From Vibrio brasiliensis LMG 20546 (GTDB taxonomy: Bacteria; Pseudomonadota; Gammaproteobacteria; Enterobacterales; Vibrionaceae), in NCBI RefSeq assembly GCF_000189255.1, contig NZ_AEVS01000049.1:62001-126000 (forward strand): a stretch of DNA of 64,000 nt, given 5' to 3'. The notes beneath the pieces were generated by a model that was given only the letters and a program-made list of their open reading frames with translations, did not search any database and was not told the origin of the DNA. Of the stretch, positions 8,873-18,472 are shown one piece after another (positions within the stretch are counted from its first letter, which is position 1; each line of letters begins with the position of its first letter). The translations under genes were made by a program, and so were the position numbers.

Positions 8873-9532
8873 TTATTTTGCTCTTGGCAAGTAAGGCAGC
8901 ACTCGGGCCGTTTCCTGCGGCAAGGTCATATAACCGCCCTCACCGATCTCATCAACTGATACCTGCGCTTTACCATCGACAATCGGCTTAGTCTTGCCGT
9001 TGGAGAAGGTAATTTCAGAGTTAAGCTTGTTAGGGAACTCAAGCGTTACCCCTTCGACGTCTGGCGTAAACCAGCTGGCAAACATCCCACCTAGCTGCTC
9101 AAGAATCGCCTGCATCTGAGGTAGTAATACTTTTACCTGATCGTAAGTGACATTGTCACGCATTGGCTCTTTGGTCATGACTACCATAGAAAAATCACAA
9201 CGCATGTCCATTGGCGTATGAACGAAGACCAATGGGTTGGCTGAGCGAAGGTTGTTGTCTAACGGGACAATCACCTCATTATAAGGCGAAACCTTTAACT
9301 CCTCGTAGTGCTCTTCTTTTTCCATCCACGCTTTCTCGATATTACACAACTGTTTTGTGTCTGCGTTCAGGAAGAAGAAGCCGACTTTAACGTCATCATG
9401 ACCTTCTTTGGCGTTTTGCTTCATGTGCGAATACAGCTTTGAATAGGTAAACATGTATTCTTGGGCTTGAGCAGGTAAAGCAACCGCACCCGACAGTGCA
9501 GCAGCTAAAATCATTAACGATACTTTCTTCAT
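8873..9532 (-). CDS. DUF2987 family secreted protein
   Basis: A 219-residue protein with a clear Sec signal peptide (MKKVSLMILAAALSGAVALPAQAQ, cleavage after about residue 23), so periplasmic or exported. The body contains FTYSKLYSHMK and conserved Cys residues near CNIEKAW and RCDFSM, matching the DUF2987 family common in vibrios. The function is unknown. It is the last gene of a three-gene minus-strand run with the Bax-like lipoprotein and a membrane protein. Confidence 0.85.
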   Translation of the reverse strand: MKKVSLMILAAALSGAVALPAQAQEYMFTYSKLYSHMKQNAKEGHDDVKVGFFFLNADTKQLCNIEKAWMEKEEHYEELKVSPYNEVIVPLDNNLRSANPLVFVHTPMDMRCDFSMVVMTKEPMRDNVTYDQVKVLLPQMQAILEQLGGMFASWFTPDVEGVTLEFPNKLNSEITFSNGKTKPIVDGKAQVSVDEIGEGGYMTLPQETARVLPYLPRAK

Positions 9533-9544
9533 TGAATTATATAC

Positions 9545-10393
9545 TTATTGATTAGCGAGCGGGGTTTCCCAGAAGGACTGATTGTGCCTGATCATGCTCT
9601 GTAAATCGTTGACGTATGCCTCACCTCGTTCAGAGTATTTGAGCAAACCATTGGTTAACGCCATCGCAGCATCGGTATCGGTCAGGCTTTGACCGGCTAA
9701 ATGACGCTGGTAGCGAATTTCGCGTAGCTCGTGATAAGCGTTATTGCGATTTACATTCATAAAGTAGCCATGGATAGACTGTTGAACGGAGCTAAACTTA
9801 GCCACTTCATGAGTCATACCCTCTCCTCGTTGCAATGGAACAAGTCCACAACCGACCTGATAACACCATTGACCAAAATAGTTGTTGGCTTCTTTAGCGA
9901 AGCGGGAGGTTCCCCACGCCGATTCATTAGCCCCCTGAACAAGAACTAACGCTACAGGAATAACGTCGACGCGGTGAAGCATCTTATCCAACCATGCCTG
10001 AGTGATTCCCTCGGCTGGTAATTCAATATTGTAAAGCTTACCAAGGCGTTTGGCGTATGACTTATCAGCCTCTGAAAGTGACTGAGATGAGAAGCTCTGT
10101 TCAATGCTGTCGAGACGCTGACGCTCTTTTTTCACTCTCTCATTCTCTAGCTCGACACCAGGTCTGAGATAATCAAAAAACGCCTGCTTCTTTTGTTTTA
10201 CATCGCTGATAGCGGCGAAATCAGGTGCGCTACCTACCGCATAGCCTTGAGGCTCTGGTTGCGTCTGCGTGGCAAGCGCTGAAGATGTTTTTCTTCTTTC
10301 ACGCTCTTCAGCAACATTTTGTTCGTAACCATACAGACTACAGCCAGCAATTACGCTGGCTGCTGCGATGGCAATAAACTCGCTCTTACGCAT
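9545..10393 (-). CDS. Bax-like glucosaminidase-domain lipoprotein
   Basis: A 282-residue lipoprotein with a glucosaminidase (Bax/FlgJ-like, muramidase superfamily) domain. The lipobox is VIAGC, about 17 residues from the ATG at 10393. The catalytic Glu lies in the motif LVQGANESAWGTSRFAKEAN, which is followed by NNYFGQW. It probably trims peptidoglycan. A longer frame exists upstream, but starting at 10393 gives a proper lipoprotein signal. The start overlaps the end of the upstream membrane-protein gene by eight bases, so translation is likely coupled. Confidence 0.9.
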   Translation of the reverse strand: MRKSEFIAIAAASVIAGCSLYGYEQNVAEERERRKTSSALATQTQPEPQGYAVGSAPDFAAISDVKQKKQAFFDYLRPGVELENERVKKERQRLDSIEQSFSSQSLSEADKSYAKRLGKLYNIELPAEGITQAWLDKMLHRVDVIPVALVLVQGANESAWGTSRFAKEANNYFGQWCYQVGCGLVPLQRGEGMTHEVAKFSSVQQSIHGYFMNVNRNNAYHELREIRYQRHLAGQSLTDTDAAMALTNGLLKYSERGEAYVNDLQSMIRHNQSFWETPLANQ

Positions 10394-11189
10394 TGAACAC
10401 TTGTGGATCGTCGTCATTATCGTCTTCATCTTTTGGTCGGTCAGAGGCAATGATTTTTAGTTTGATACCAAACATATTGCGGTACACGATGCCTTTTACA
10501 TGGAAGAAAAACGGCAACACAAAAATCAAACCGAGACCGTAGAACATCATGCCGATAACAAACATAATCGACACAACGAAATAGATACCAGCCAGAGCCA
10601 GAATCTTCTTATTTACCGCACGTAGTGAAAGCAGTAGCGACTGCATTGGCGGAACCTGTTTTTCACAGATTAGAAGAATCGAGTTACTGAATGCCAGTGA
10701 CAGGTATAAAGAAAGGAACGGGAATATCATTCCCGCAATACCTTGTAGCAATAAGCTAAACAGTGTCGCCAGAATAACTGGAACTGTGTACTGCAGTCCC
10801 TTACCAATGTGGCGAGGTTTAGTCGTCAAGCCTGCTGCATGACTCATCGCCATAAGACTGATACCTGCATAAATAGGTGCGCTAATCACTTCATAACTGA
10901 AGTTGGCGACCATGATGGCGTTGAAGATGCTCGGATCAAATGCGTCTGGATTGGTGAAAGCATCAAGGATAATACCAGGGTTACCCAGTTGAAGTTTTAA
11001 CGCCACGTAGAAGATAGCTAACTGTATCGCTATCAAAATAATGATCGAAGGAGAAAATGAAAGGAAGTTCTTAACGGTATGCTGCCACGCTTCTTTAAAC
11101 ACATCCCCTGCTTTAAGGTCGTAGTCACCTGACAAAGCACGCTCTACGCTACCGCCCAAATTGAAGTCTTTTTCAATATCGTTATTCAT
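10386..11189 (-). CDS. multispanning inner-membrane protein of unknown function
   Basis: A 267-residue protein with about five or six hydrophobic segments (for example SPSIIILIAIQLAIFYVAL and IYFVVSIMFVIGMMFYGLGL), a charged C-terminal tail (RPKDEDDNDDD) and an N-terminal cytosolic segment ending DVFKEAWQHTVKNF. It resembles small Vibrio/Shewanella membrane families related to DUF975/YciC-type proteins, but I cannot name it with certainty. The start at the ATG 11189 is chosen over a longer frame from 11228 because the extra residues look non-coding. First gene of the run leading into the glucosaminidase lipoprotein. Confidence 0.75.
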   Translation of the reverse strand: MNNDIEKDFNLGGSVERALSGDYDLKAGDVFKEAWQHTVKNFLSFSPSIIILIAIQLAIFYVALKLQLGNPGIILDAFTNPDAFDPSIFNAIMVANFSYEVISAPIYAGISLMAMSHAAGLTTKPRHIGKGLQYTVPVILATLFSLLLQGIAGMIFPFLSLYLSLAFSNSILLICEKQVPPMQSLLLSLRAVNKKILALAGIYFVVSIMFVIGMMFYGLGLIFVLPFFFHVKGIVYRNMFGIKLKIIASDRPKDEDDNDDDPQVFNA

Positions 11190-11560
11190 TCTTGGATCCA
11201 GTGGTTGGTTGTACACAAACCGAACCAACTTGTTGATAAAAAATTAAGGCTATTATACTGCAACACTAAGCTGTCTAAAATCGAATCTCATTGATGAGCT
11301 TGCTTTCTCACTTATTTGGATGATAATTAACCACTAATGTGCCATCTAATTGCATTTATCTTACTCTAAGGTAAAGAAAAATAACGCTCTTCTGCAGCCT
11401 TTAACCCATGTACAGAGAGTATGGTAAGGAATGTTTACTTTTACCTGCAAAATTTTTTCTGTTTCAGGATAAGAAAATGCTTTGAATTCACACTTTTGGT
11501 GATTATGATGCGCGCCTCTAATTTGTGTAACTACGGGTCATTAAGTTAAACGACTTTGAA
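11190..11560. other. intergenic region upstream of potA
   Basis: An AT-rich divergent spacer of about 370 bases. It holds the potA promoter listed separately and presumably the promoter for the minus-strand membrane-protein gene. I see no reading frame, RNA gene or strong hairpin in it. Confidence 0.6.
11482..11509 (+). promoter_or_regulatory. sigma-70-type promoter for potABCD
   Basis: TTGAAT, a 16-base spacer, then TATGAT. The predicted start, near 11516, leaves a leader of about 45 bases before potA. Confidence 0.6.
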
Positions 11561-12703
11561 ATGACCAATGTGGGAGAAAAACAGACGTTGAACGCTAAAC
11601 AAAATGCAGGACAACCAGTAGTACGTCTTACTGGCATCAGCAAAAGTTTCGATGGTAAGGAAATCATCGCAAATCTGAACCTTGATGTGAATCATGGTGA
11701 GTTTTTAACAATTTTGGGCCCTTCGGGTTGTGGTAAAACCACAGTACTAAGAATGATTGCTGGTTTTGAGACCGCAGACAATGGTCAAATCCTTCTTGAT
11801 AACCAAAATGTAACTCAAGTTCCTGCAGAACAAAGGCATGTAAACACTGTTTTCCAGAGTTACGCACTATTCCCTCATATGACGGTATTTGAAAACGTTG
11901 CTTTCGGTCTGCGCATGCAGAAAGTAAACGCAGCTGACATCGAACCAAGAGTGATGGAAGCGTTACGCATGGTTCGCCTCGAGAAGATGGCGCAGCGTAA
12001 GCCTCATCAGCTTTCAGGTGGTCAGCAGCAACGTATTGCAATTGCTCGCGCAGTTGTGAATAAGCCAAAGGTACTGCTACTGGATGAGTCACTTTCTGCA
12101 CTTGACTACAAACTACGTAAGCAGATGCAAATCGAGCTCAAACAGCTTCAACGTCAATTAGGCATTACGTTTATTTTCGTAACTCACGATCAGGAAGAAG
12201 CGTTATCGATGTCTGATCGCATCATTGTTATGCGTGATGGTGTTATCGAGCAAGACGGGTCGCCTCGTGAAATCTACGAAGAGCCTAAGAACCTGTTCGT
12301 TGCACGCTTTATCGGTGAGATTAACGTGTTCAATGCAACCATGATTGAACGTATCGATGAGAAACGTATTCGCGCTGAAATTGAAGGCGTAGAATCTGTT
12401 GTTTACTACGAAAAAGAAGCAGTTGCAGGCGATAAACTGCAAGTGCTACTTCGCCCTGAAGACTTACGTATCGAAGAGATCAAAGAGTCTGAACACAAAG
12501 GCATTGTTGGTCACGTTACTGAGCGCACATACAAGGGTATGACGCTAGACTCAGTAATTGAACTTGAATCTGGCATGCGTGTGATGGTTAGCGAGTTCTT
12601 TAATGAAGATGATCCAGATGTTGATCACTCATTAGGTCAGAAAGTCGCTATCACTTGGGTTGAAAGCTGGGAGGTAGTACTCAATGAAAGCCAAGAAGAT
12701 TAG
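11561..12703 (+). CDS. potA: spermidine/putrescine ABC transporter ATP-binding protein
   Basis: PotA powers polyamine import. The 380-residue protein shows Walker [10 protein letters not shown] (near residue 55), the signature [13 protein letters not shown], Walker [13 protein letters not shown], the switch His in [10 protein letters not shown] and a C-terminal TOBE domain from about residue 280. The start is not certain: the ATG at 11561 has a weak ribosome site, while a GGGAG at 11571-11575 precedes an in-frame TTG at 11588. It overlaps potB by 20 bases. Walker B has Glu (DES), so the ATPase is intact. Confidence 0.96.
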   Translation: MTNVGEKQTLNAKQNAGQPVVRLTGISKSFDGKEIIANLNLDVNHGEFLTILGPSGCGKTTVLRMIAGFETADNGQILLDNQNVTQVPAEQRHVNTVFQSYALFPHMTVFENVAFGLRMQKVNAADIEPRVMEALRMVRLEKMAQRKPHQLSGGQQQRIAIARAVVNKPKVLLLDESLSALDYKLRKQMQIELKQLQRQLGITFIFVTHDQEEALSMSDRIIVMRDGVIEQDGSPREIYEEPKNLFVARFIGEINVFNATMIERIDEKRIRAEIEGVESVVYYEKEAVAGDKLQVLLRPEDLRIEEIKESEHKGIVGHVTERTYKGMTLDSVIELESGMRVMVSEFFNEDDPDVDHSLGQKVAITWVESWEVVLNESQED

Positions 12704-13544
12704 TCTTCAGAACGCAATCATTGCCCTAATCGTTGGGTGGCTAACGCTATTTGTTCTAGTGCCAAACCTGATGATTATCGGTACGAGTTTTCTGACTCGT
12801 GACGAAGCAAACCTTATCGAAATGACCTTTACGTTCGATAACTACTTGCGATTGATGGATCCATTGTATGCCAAAGTGCTGTGGCACTCGTTCTACATGG
12901 CGATCATTGCGACTCTGCTTTGTTTGGTGATTGGTTACCCGTTTGCTTACATCGTTGCGAAAATGCCGGAGAAATGGCGTCCATTTATGCTGTTTTTGGT
13001 GATTGTTCCTTTCTGGACAAACTCACTGATTCGTACTTACGGCCTTAAGATTGTTCTTGGCACTCAAGGCATTCTCAACAAGTCGTTAATGGCAATGGAA
13101 ATCATTGATAAGCCAATGCGTCTTATGTACACAGAGACAGCGGTAATGATCGGTTTGGTCTACATCCTGCTGCCATTTATGATTCTGCCGCTCTACTCTG
13201 CTATCGAGAAACTCGATAACACTTACATTGAAGCAGCGAAAGATCTAGGTGCGAATAAGATTCAGACTATTACTAAGGTTATTCTGCCACTGACTATGCC
13301 AGGCATTATCGGCGGTTGTTTGCTAGTGCTACTACCAGCATTGGGTATGTTCTACATCTCTGACCTTCTAGGCGGCGCGAAGAACCTACTGATTGGTAAC
13401 GTGATTAAGAGCCAAGTGCTGAATGCGCGTGACTGGCCATTTGGTGCAGCGACCAGTATCGCCCTGACCATTGCAATGGCAATCATGCTCTACGCCTACT
13501 ACAGAGCGGGCAAGTTATTGAATAAGAAAGTGGAGCTAGACTGA
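12684..13544 (+). CDS. potB: spermidine/putrescine ABC transporter permease PotB
   Basis: A 286-residue permease with six membrane segments and the ABC permease EAA loop ([21 protein letters not shown] near residues 188-208, conserved EAA...G). It overlaps potA by 20 bases and its stop shares one base with the potC start, so the three are translated together. It forms the membrane channel with PotC. Confidence 0.96.
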   Translation: MKAKKISLQNAIIALIVGWLTLFVLVPNLMIIGTSFLTRDEANLIEMTFTFDNYLRLMDPLYAKVLWHSFYMAIIATLLCLVIGYPFAYIVAKMPEKWRPFMLFLVIVPFWTNSLIRTYGLKIVLGTQGILNKSLMAMEIIDKPMRLMYTETAVMIGLVYILLPFMILPLYSAIEKLDNTYIEAAKDLGANKIQTITKVILPLTMPGIIGGCLLVLLPALGMFYISDLLGGAKNLLIGNVIKSQVLNARDWPFGAATSIALTIAMAIMLYAYYRAGKLLNKKVELD

Positions 13545-14314
13545 TGGGACGTACTGTTCGATTTAGCTTTATGACATTGGTATATGCGTTTTTGTATTTG
13601 CCAATCGTGGTGTTGATCGTTAACTCATTCAACGCCAACAAGTTCGGAATGAAATGGGGTGGCTTTACTACCAAGTGGTACGAGACACTGGTTAACAATG
13701 ACAGCCTGATGCAAGCAGCATGGCACTCATTAAATGTTGCAGTGTTTTCTGCAACCGCAGCGACCATTATTGGTAGCTTAACCGCCGTTGCCCTATTTCG
13801 TTACTCGTTTAAAGGCAAAGGCGCCGTTAATGGGATGCTATTTGTCGTAATGATGTCTCCAGACATCGTGATGGCAATCTCGCTATTAGCGCTGTTTCTG
13901 GTGCTTGGCGCTCAACTTGGGTTCTTTACCCTTTTGATTGCTCACATTACTTTCTGCCTACCGTTTGTGGTGGTGACCGTCTACAGCCGACTGAATGGCT
14001 TTGACGTTAAAATGCTTGAAGCAGCGAAAGATCTGGGAGCCAGCGAATGGACGATTCTAAAACAGATCATTTTACCTCTGGCTAAACCAGCGGTTGCTGC
14101 AGGTTGGCTACTGAGCTTTACCCTTTCACTGGACGACGTGATTATCAGCTCGTTTGTGACAGGACCAACATATGAAATTTTGCCGTTGAAGATCTATTCA
14201 ATGGTTAAAGTCGGCATTTCACCTGAAGTGAATGCCTTAGCAACAGTAATGCTGATTGTTTCTCTGATTCTCGTCGTAGCTTCACAGCTACTGGCAAGAG
14301 AAAAAGTGAAATAA
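13544..14314 (+). CDS. potC: spermidine/putrescine ABC transporter permease PotC
   Basis: A 256-residue six-span permease and partner of PotB, with the EAA loop [22 protein letters not shown]. The gene begins within the potB stop codon and ends before a hairpin terminator that separates it from the binding-protein genes. Confidence 0.96.
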   Translation: MGRTVRFSFMTLVYAFLYLPIVVLIVNSFNANKFGMKWGGFTTKWYETLVNNDSLMQAAWHSLNVAVFSATAATIIGSLTAVALFRYSFKGKGAVNGMLFVVMMSPDIVMAISLLALFLVLGAQLGFFTLLIAHITFCLPFVVVTVYSRLNGFDVKMLEAAKDLGASEWTILKQIILPLAKPAVAAGWLLSFTLSLDDVIISSFVTGPTYEILPLKIYSMVKVGISPEVNALATVMLIVSLILVVASQLLAREKVK

Positions 14315-14336
14315 CTCAGGCATTTAAAATAACGAA

Positions 14337-14368
14337 ACAGAATGGAATAACCCATTCTGTTTTTCTCT
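14337..14368 (+). terminator. hairpin between potC and potD
   Basis: Perfect 9-bp stem ACAGAATGG/CCATTCTGT with a six-base loop and a TTTTCTCT tail, 35 bases before potD. It may partly stop transcription or stabilise the upstream mRNA, allowing binding-protein and transporter levels to differ. Confidence 0.75.
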
Positions 14369-14394
14369 CTACGTTTGGTTTGGAGCTAACGTCA

Positions 14395-15429
14395 ATGAAA
14401 AAATGGGCTACTCTATTAGCTGGTAGTGCATGTGCGCTTTCTCTGTTCTCTGGTTCAGTGGCAGCGGACGAAAATAAAGAACTGGTTTTTATGAACTGGG
14501 GTCCTTACATCAACAGTAATATCCTGGAACAATTTACCAAGGAAACGGGTATCAAGGTTATCTACTCGACTTACGAGTCGAACGAGACTTTATACGCGAA
14601 GCTAAAAACTCATAACCAAGGCTATGACTTAGTTGTACCTTCAACCTACTTCGTTGCTAAGATGCGCGATGAAGGCATGCTACAAAAGATTGATAAATCG
14701 AAACTCACTAACTTCGACAATCTGGATAAGAACTACTTAGACAAGCCTTACGATCCAAACAACGACTACTCTATTCCTCACGTTGTTGCGATTACTGGCC
14801 TTGCAGTTAACGCTGACATGTACGATCCGAATGACTTCCAAAGCTGGGCTGACCTATGGAACCCAGAGCTTGAAGGTCAACTGATGCTAATGGATGACAC
14901 TCGTGAAGTGTTCCACATCGCTCTGCGTAAACTAGGTTACTCTGGTAACTCAACCGATCCTAAGCAGATCGATGAAGCGTACGCAGAACTGCAGAAGCTA
15001 ATGCCAAACGTATTGGTATTTAACTCTGACAACCCAGGTGCACCATACATGTCTGGTGAGGTTGGTGTTGGTATGCTTTGGAACGGCAGCGCAGCAGCGG
15101 CTCAGAACGAAGGTATGAACCTTAAACTGGTATTCCCTAAAGAAGGCGGTATCGGCTGGGTAGATAACTTTGCAATTTCATCTGGTGCTAAGAACGTAGA
15201 TGCCGCTCATAAGATGATCGACTTCCTGCTACGTCCAGAGATCGCTGAGCAGATTTCACGTGACACTGGTTACCTGACAGCTGTAGCAGAGTCTAACGCT
15301 AAGTTTAAAGACGTTGCTCCACTGTTCCCTTCTCAGGAAGATCTGGACCGCGTTGAGTGGCAAGATTCAGTTGGTGATATGACAGTTAAGTACGAGGATT
15401 ACTTCCTTAAGCTGAAAGCTGGTCAATAA
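14395..15429 (+). CDS. potD: polyamine ABC transporter periplasmic binding protein, copy 1
   Basis: A 344-residue periplasmic binding protein of the PotD family with a Sec signal peptide (MKKWATLLAGSACALSLFSGSVAADE). The mature protein starts ELVFMNWGPYI, the usual PotD opening, and has the conserved DLVVPSTYFV and LMLMDDTREVFHIAL motifs. GGAG at 14382-14385 supports the ATG at 14395. It is followed by a second, clearly paralogous copy. This copy has WGPYINSNIL and HVVAITGLAVN where the other has WSEYIPNEVL and YIWGATGIGIN, so ligand preference may differ. Confidence 0.95.
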   Translation: MKKWATLLAGSACALSLFSGSVAADENKELVFMNWGPYINSNILEQFTKETGIKVIYSTYESNETLYAKLKTHNQGYDLVVPSTYFVAKMRDEGMLQKIDKSKLTNFDNLDKNYLDKPYDPNNDYSIPHVVAITGLAVNADMYDPNDFQSWADLWNPELEGQLMLMDDTREVFHIALRKLGYSGNSTDPKQIDEAYAELQKLMPNVLVFNSDNPGAPYMSGEVGVGMLWNGSAAAAQNEGMNLKLVFPKEGGIGWVDNFAISSGAKNVDAAHKMIDFLLRPEIAEQISRDTGYLTAVAESNAKFKDVAPLFPSQEDLDRVEWQDSVGDMTVKYEDYFLKLKAGQ

Positions 15430-15450
15430 CAGCGCGAAAATCATTAAAAT

Positions 15451-15480
15451 AGGCAGCCTTGGCTGCCTATTTTCGTTATT
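15451..15480 (+). terminator. intrinsic terminator after first potD
   Basis: Stem AGGCAGCC/GGCTGCCT and a T-rich tail between the two potD copies, suggesting that the second copy has its own promoter in the 15481-15602 spacer. Confidence 0.85.
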
Positions 15481-15602
15481 GGCTGATATAATTTCGTTTT
15501 GTACCTCTTGTTTTCGCAACAAGAACATTAACTCACTGCTTAATCAGAGTATCTGACTTGGACTGGTCTTATGCTGACTAAGCAAAGAAAAACGGAAAAA
15601 TA

Positions 15603-16640
15603 ATGAAAAGTAAATTCTGTGCAAGCGCACTGTGCGCAGCGACTCTAATCGCTTCTCCTGCAATGGCTGCTGATCAAGAACTCTACTTCTACAACTGGTC
15701 TGAATACATTCCAAATGAAGTTCTTGAAGACTTTACAAAAGAAACCGGAATCAAAGTTATTTACTCAACTTACGAGTCTAACGAAAGCATGTACGCCAAG
15801 CTTAAGACTCAGGGTTCTGGTTACGATCTAGTAGTACCGTCTACTTACTTCGTATCTAAGATGCGTAAAGAAGGTATGCTTCAGGAAATTGATAAGACTA
15901 AGCTTACTCATTTCGCAGATCTAGACACTAACTTCCTAAACAAACCGTTCGATCCAAACAACAATTACTCTATCCCTTACATCTGGGGCGCAACGGGCAT
16001 TGGTATCAACTCTGATATGCTGGACAAGTCATCTGTAACTAAATGGGATGATTTCTGGGATAGCAAGTGGGAAGGTCAACTGATGCTTATGGATGACTCA
16101 CGTGAAGTGTTCCATATTGCATTAACTAAGCTAGGTTACTCACCAAACTCAACCAACCCAGAAGAGATTGAAGCGGCGTACCAAGAGCTGAAAAAGCTGA
16201 TGCCAAACGTATTGGTATTTAACTCTGACTTCCCTGCAAACCCATACCTGGCTGGTGAAGTTTCACTTGGCATGCTTTGGAACGGTAGTGCATACATGGC
16301 ACGCCAGGAAGGCGCTTCAATCGATATCATCTGGCCAGAAAAAGGCGCTATCTTCTGGATGGACAGCCTGGCTATTCCAGCTGAAGCAAAGAACGTTGAT
16401 GCAGCTCATAAGATGATCGACTTCCTACTTCGCCCTGAGAATGCCGCTAAGATTGCACTTGAGATTGGTTACCCTACTCCTGTAGCGACAGCGCATGACC
16501 TGCTACCAAAAGAATTTGCTAACGATCCAAGCATCTTCCCTCCACAAGAAGTGATGGATAGCGGTACATGGCAAGATGAAGTTGGCGAAGCAAGCGTGCT
16601 TTACGACGAATACTTCCAGAAACTAAAAGTGGATAACTAA
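15603..16640 (+). CDS. potD: polyamine ABC transporter periplasmic binding protein, copy 2
   Basis: A 345-residue PotD-family protein with its own signal peptide (cleavage near AMAADQE). It shares long conserved blocks with the copy just upstream (for example STYESNE, SKMRKEGMLQ, LMLMDDSREVFHIAL), so the pair arose by tandem duplication. It aligns with the classical spermidine-preferring PotD (ELYFYNWSEYIP). The terminator before it implies separate control. A terminator also follows it. Confidence 0.95.
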   Translation: MKSKFCASALCAATLIASPAMAADQELYFYNWSEYIPNEVLEDFTKETGIKVIYSTYESNESMYAKLKTQGSGYDLVVPSTYFVSKMRKEGMLQEIDKTKLTHFADLDTNFLNKPFDPNNNYSIPYIWGATGIGINSDMLDKSSVTKWDDFWDSKWEGQLMLMDDSREVFHIALTKLGYSPNSTNPEEIEAAYQELKKLMPNVLVFNSDFPANPYLAGEVSLGMLWNGSAYMARQEGASIDIIWPEKGAIFWMDSLAIPAEAKNVDAAHKMIDFLLRPENAAKIALEIGYPTPVATAHDLLPKEFANDPSIFPPQEVMDSGTWQDEVGEASVLYDEYFQKLKVDN

Positions 16641-16671
16641 TCCAAAAATTAGTTTTCAGTTATATACTTAA

Positions 16672-16697
16672 AAAGCGGCTCCGGCCGCTTTATTTGT
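16672..16697 (+). terminator. terminator after second potD
   Basis: Stem AAAGCGGC/GCCGCTTT with a four-base loop, then a T-containing tail. Confidence 0.8.
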
Positions 16698-16738
16698 ATT
16701 TGCAGCCCATGGACGCCGATCTAGCAAAGGAGCAGCTA

Positions 16739-17530
16739 GTGAGTATAAATACCAAATATTATCTAGTGTTACTCTCTTCCGCCTTTATTGGGGTCGCGAC
16801 CTTTATTACTACTTACTTCGGCCAGACATTGAATATCGAGTCACGTAATGACTTACTGTTTGAGTCGAACACTCTGTTCATCCTACTGTTTATCTACTTT
16901 ATCCTGGCTCGAAAATTGGTGACCAACAGATTGGTCAAAATCGGTTTCCTGCTGCTCATTCTTAATCAGGCTTACGACGTCATCACAGAGATAGACGTGC
17001 TTGATAGATGGGCTGATAACAATGATTTTCTCCATACTCTGATTGAAGATGGCAGCCTACAAATTGCCTATCTGTTGATAGCATTTGGTATCACTCGTTT
17101 AATAAACGATATGCACAATCGAGCGACCATCGACGAGCTGACAGGTTTATATAACCGTAAAAAACTACGGGAAATAGAATTAGATACTTTTGATTTGATC
17201 TATTTCGACCTTGACGGTCTTAAACTGGTTAATGACAGTAAAGGCCATTCTGCGGGCGATTTGTTGATCATACGCTTTGCACGAGGATTGAAATCTTCCC
17301 TACCCAGTCAGGGAAGCGCGTACCGGATCGGTGGCGATGAGTTTGTTGCTGTTGTACCTGATGGTGACAGTGATGAGCTGATCAAAAATCTCGATAAACA
17401 GCTTGAGGAGCGCTCTATCAGTTACAGCTATGGCATAGAGCCACAAACCCGACGGGAAAAGTTCAAAGAAGCGTTGATCAAGACCGATCAAGCGATGTAC
17501 CAAATGAAAAACTCCCAGCGTAATGGCTGA
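16739..17530 (+). CDS. membrane-anchored diguanylate cyclase (GGDEF)
   Basis: A 263-residue protein with an N-terminal membrane region of about four hydrophobic segments (residues about 7-130) followed by a GGDEF domain (ATIDELTGLYNRKKL through MYQMKN). The active-site motif GGDEF is intact within RIGGDEFVAVV, and FDLDGLKLVNDSKGH holds the metal-binding Asp, so it probably makes cyclic di-GMP. The cyclase domain is short at its C-terminal half. I choose GTG at 16739, six bases after AAGGAG; an ATG at 16709 is an alternative. Confidence 0.87.
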   Translation: MSINTKYYLVLLSSAFIGVATFITTYFGQTLNIESRNDLLFESNTLFILLFIYFILARKLVTNRLVKIGFLLLILNQAYDVITEIDVLDRWADNNDFLHTLIEDGSLQIAYLLIAFGITRLINDMHNRATIDELTGLYNRKKLREIELDTFDLIYFDLDGLKLVNDSKGHSAGDLLIIRFARGLKSSLPSQGSAYRIGGDEFVAVVPDGDSDELIKNLDKQLEERSISYSYGIEPQTRREKFKEALIKTDQAMYQMKNSQRNG

Positions 17531-17551
17531 GAGTCTAAAGCAAAGAATACC

Positions 17552-18289
17552 TTAAGCGTGTTTTACATCCGGTTGCTGCAGAGCAAGGATCTCTTCTACT
17601 AATTTGGGCACTTCAATACTCGCCTTTCCGTAACGCTTCTCTTCAAATTCACTCTCTACAGCGCTTGGCTCGAGATTAATTTCGATGGTATGCGCGCCGT
17701 GCATCTTAGCGTCATGAACAAAGCCGGCAGCAGGATAAACCACACCTGACGTACCAATAGAAATAAACAGATCCGAAGCTTCGAGTGAGGCATAAATGTC
17801 GCCCATCTTGAGTGGCATTTCACCAAACCACACAACATGAGGACGCATTTGCGCCGGAATTTGGCAGCAATGGCAAAGGTCACCCGTTTTAATCTCGCCC
17901 TTCTCTTCAATAACCTGGTTTGATTCACTGCAACGCGCTTTCAGAAGCTCTCCATGCATATGGATCACATTGCTACTGCCACCGCGCTCATGAAGGTTGT
18001 CGATGTTCTGGGTAATGACGGTTACAGAGCCTTCTAGCTGCTCTTCTAGTTTGCCTAATGCAATATGAGCAGGGTTTGGCTTAATTGACGGGTTTTGTAG
18101 CCCCAGGCGACGTTTATTGTAAAAGTCCTGCACTAAATCAGGATCGCGTTCAAAGCCTTCCGGCGTCGCGACATCTTCAATACGATGATTTTCCCACAGT
18201 CCATCCTGGGTGCGGAACGTTTCAATACCAGACTCAGCCGAGATACCTGCGCCTGTTAATATAACGACATTACGATACGGGAGCTTCAT
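17552..18289 (-). CDS. cobB: NAD-dependent protein deacylase (sirtuin)
   Basis: A 245-residue class III sirtuin. It has the NAD-binding [10 protein letters not shown] motif, the [11 protein letters not shown] motif with the catalytic His in IHMHGEL, and the zinc-ligand cysteines (RCSES and CHCC) arranged as in E. coli CobB. It removes acetyl or succinyl groups from lysines in the cytoplasm. It lies alone on the minus strand between the GGDEF gene and amtB. Confidence 0.95.
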   Translation of the reverse strand: MKLPYRNVVILTGAGISAESGIETFRTQDGLWENHRIEDVATPEGFERDPDLVQDFYNKRRLGLQNPSIKPNPAHIALGKLEEQLEGSVTVITQNIDNLHERGGSSNVIHMHGELLKARCSESNQVIEEKGEIKTGDLCHCCQIPAQMRPHVVWFGEMPLKMGDIYASLEASDLFISIGTSGVVYPAAGFVHDAKMHGAHTIEINLEPSAVESEFEEKRYGKASIEVPKLVEEILALQQPDVKHA

Positions 18290-18404
18290 ACCACATCCTC
18301 TTTAGTGTTCATGAAGTTAGCTTAGCATTGTCTGTATCTGCGTATAAGACATCAGGGTTAGACCATGGTCGAAGTTGAACCAGTTTTACCCAGATTTTGT
18401 GAGG

Positions 18405-18436
18405 TTAAACCAAAAGGCAGCCCTTCTGGCTGCCTT
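18405..18436 (-). terminator. terminator after amtB
   Basis: Perfect 9-bp stem AAGGCAGCC/GGCTGCCTT with a five-base loop. Read on the minus strand it is followed by TTTGGTTTAACC. Confidence 0.8.
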
Positions 18437-18472
18437 CACGTTTGCATAAAGCGATGAACAGAACGGATAGAA

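Noticed and set aside
11664-12101. Long minus-strand open frame inside potA
   Set aside because: It is a shadow of potA: no ribosome site, composition not coding-like, and no recognisable domain.
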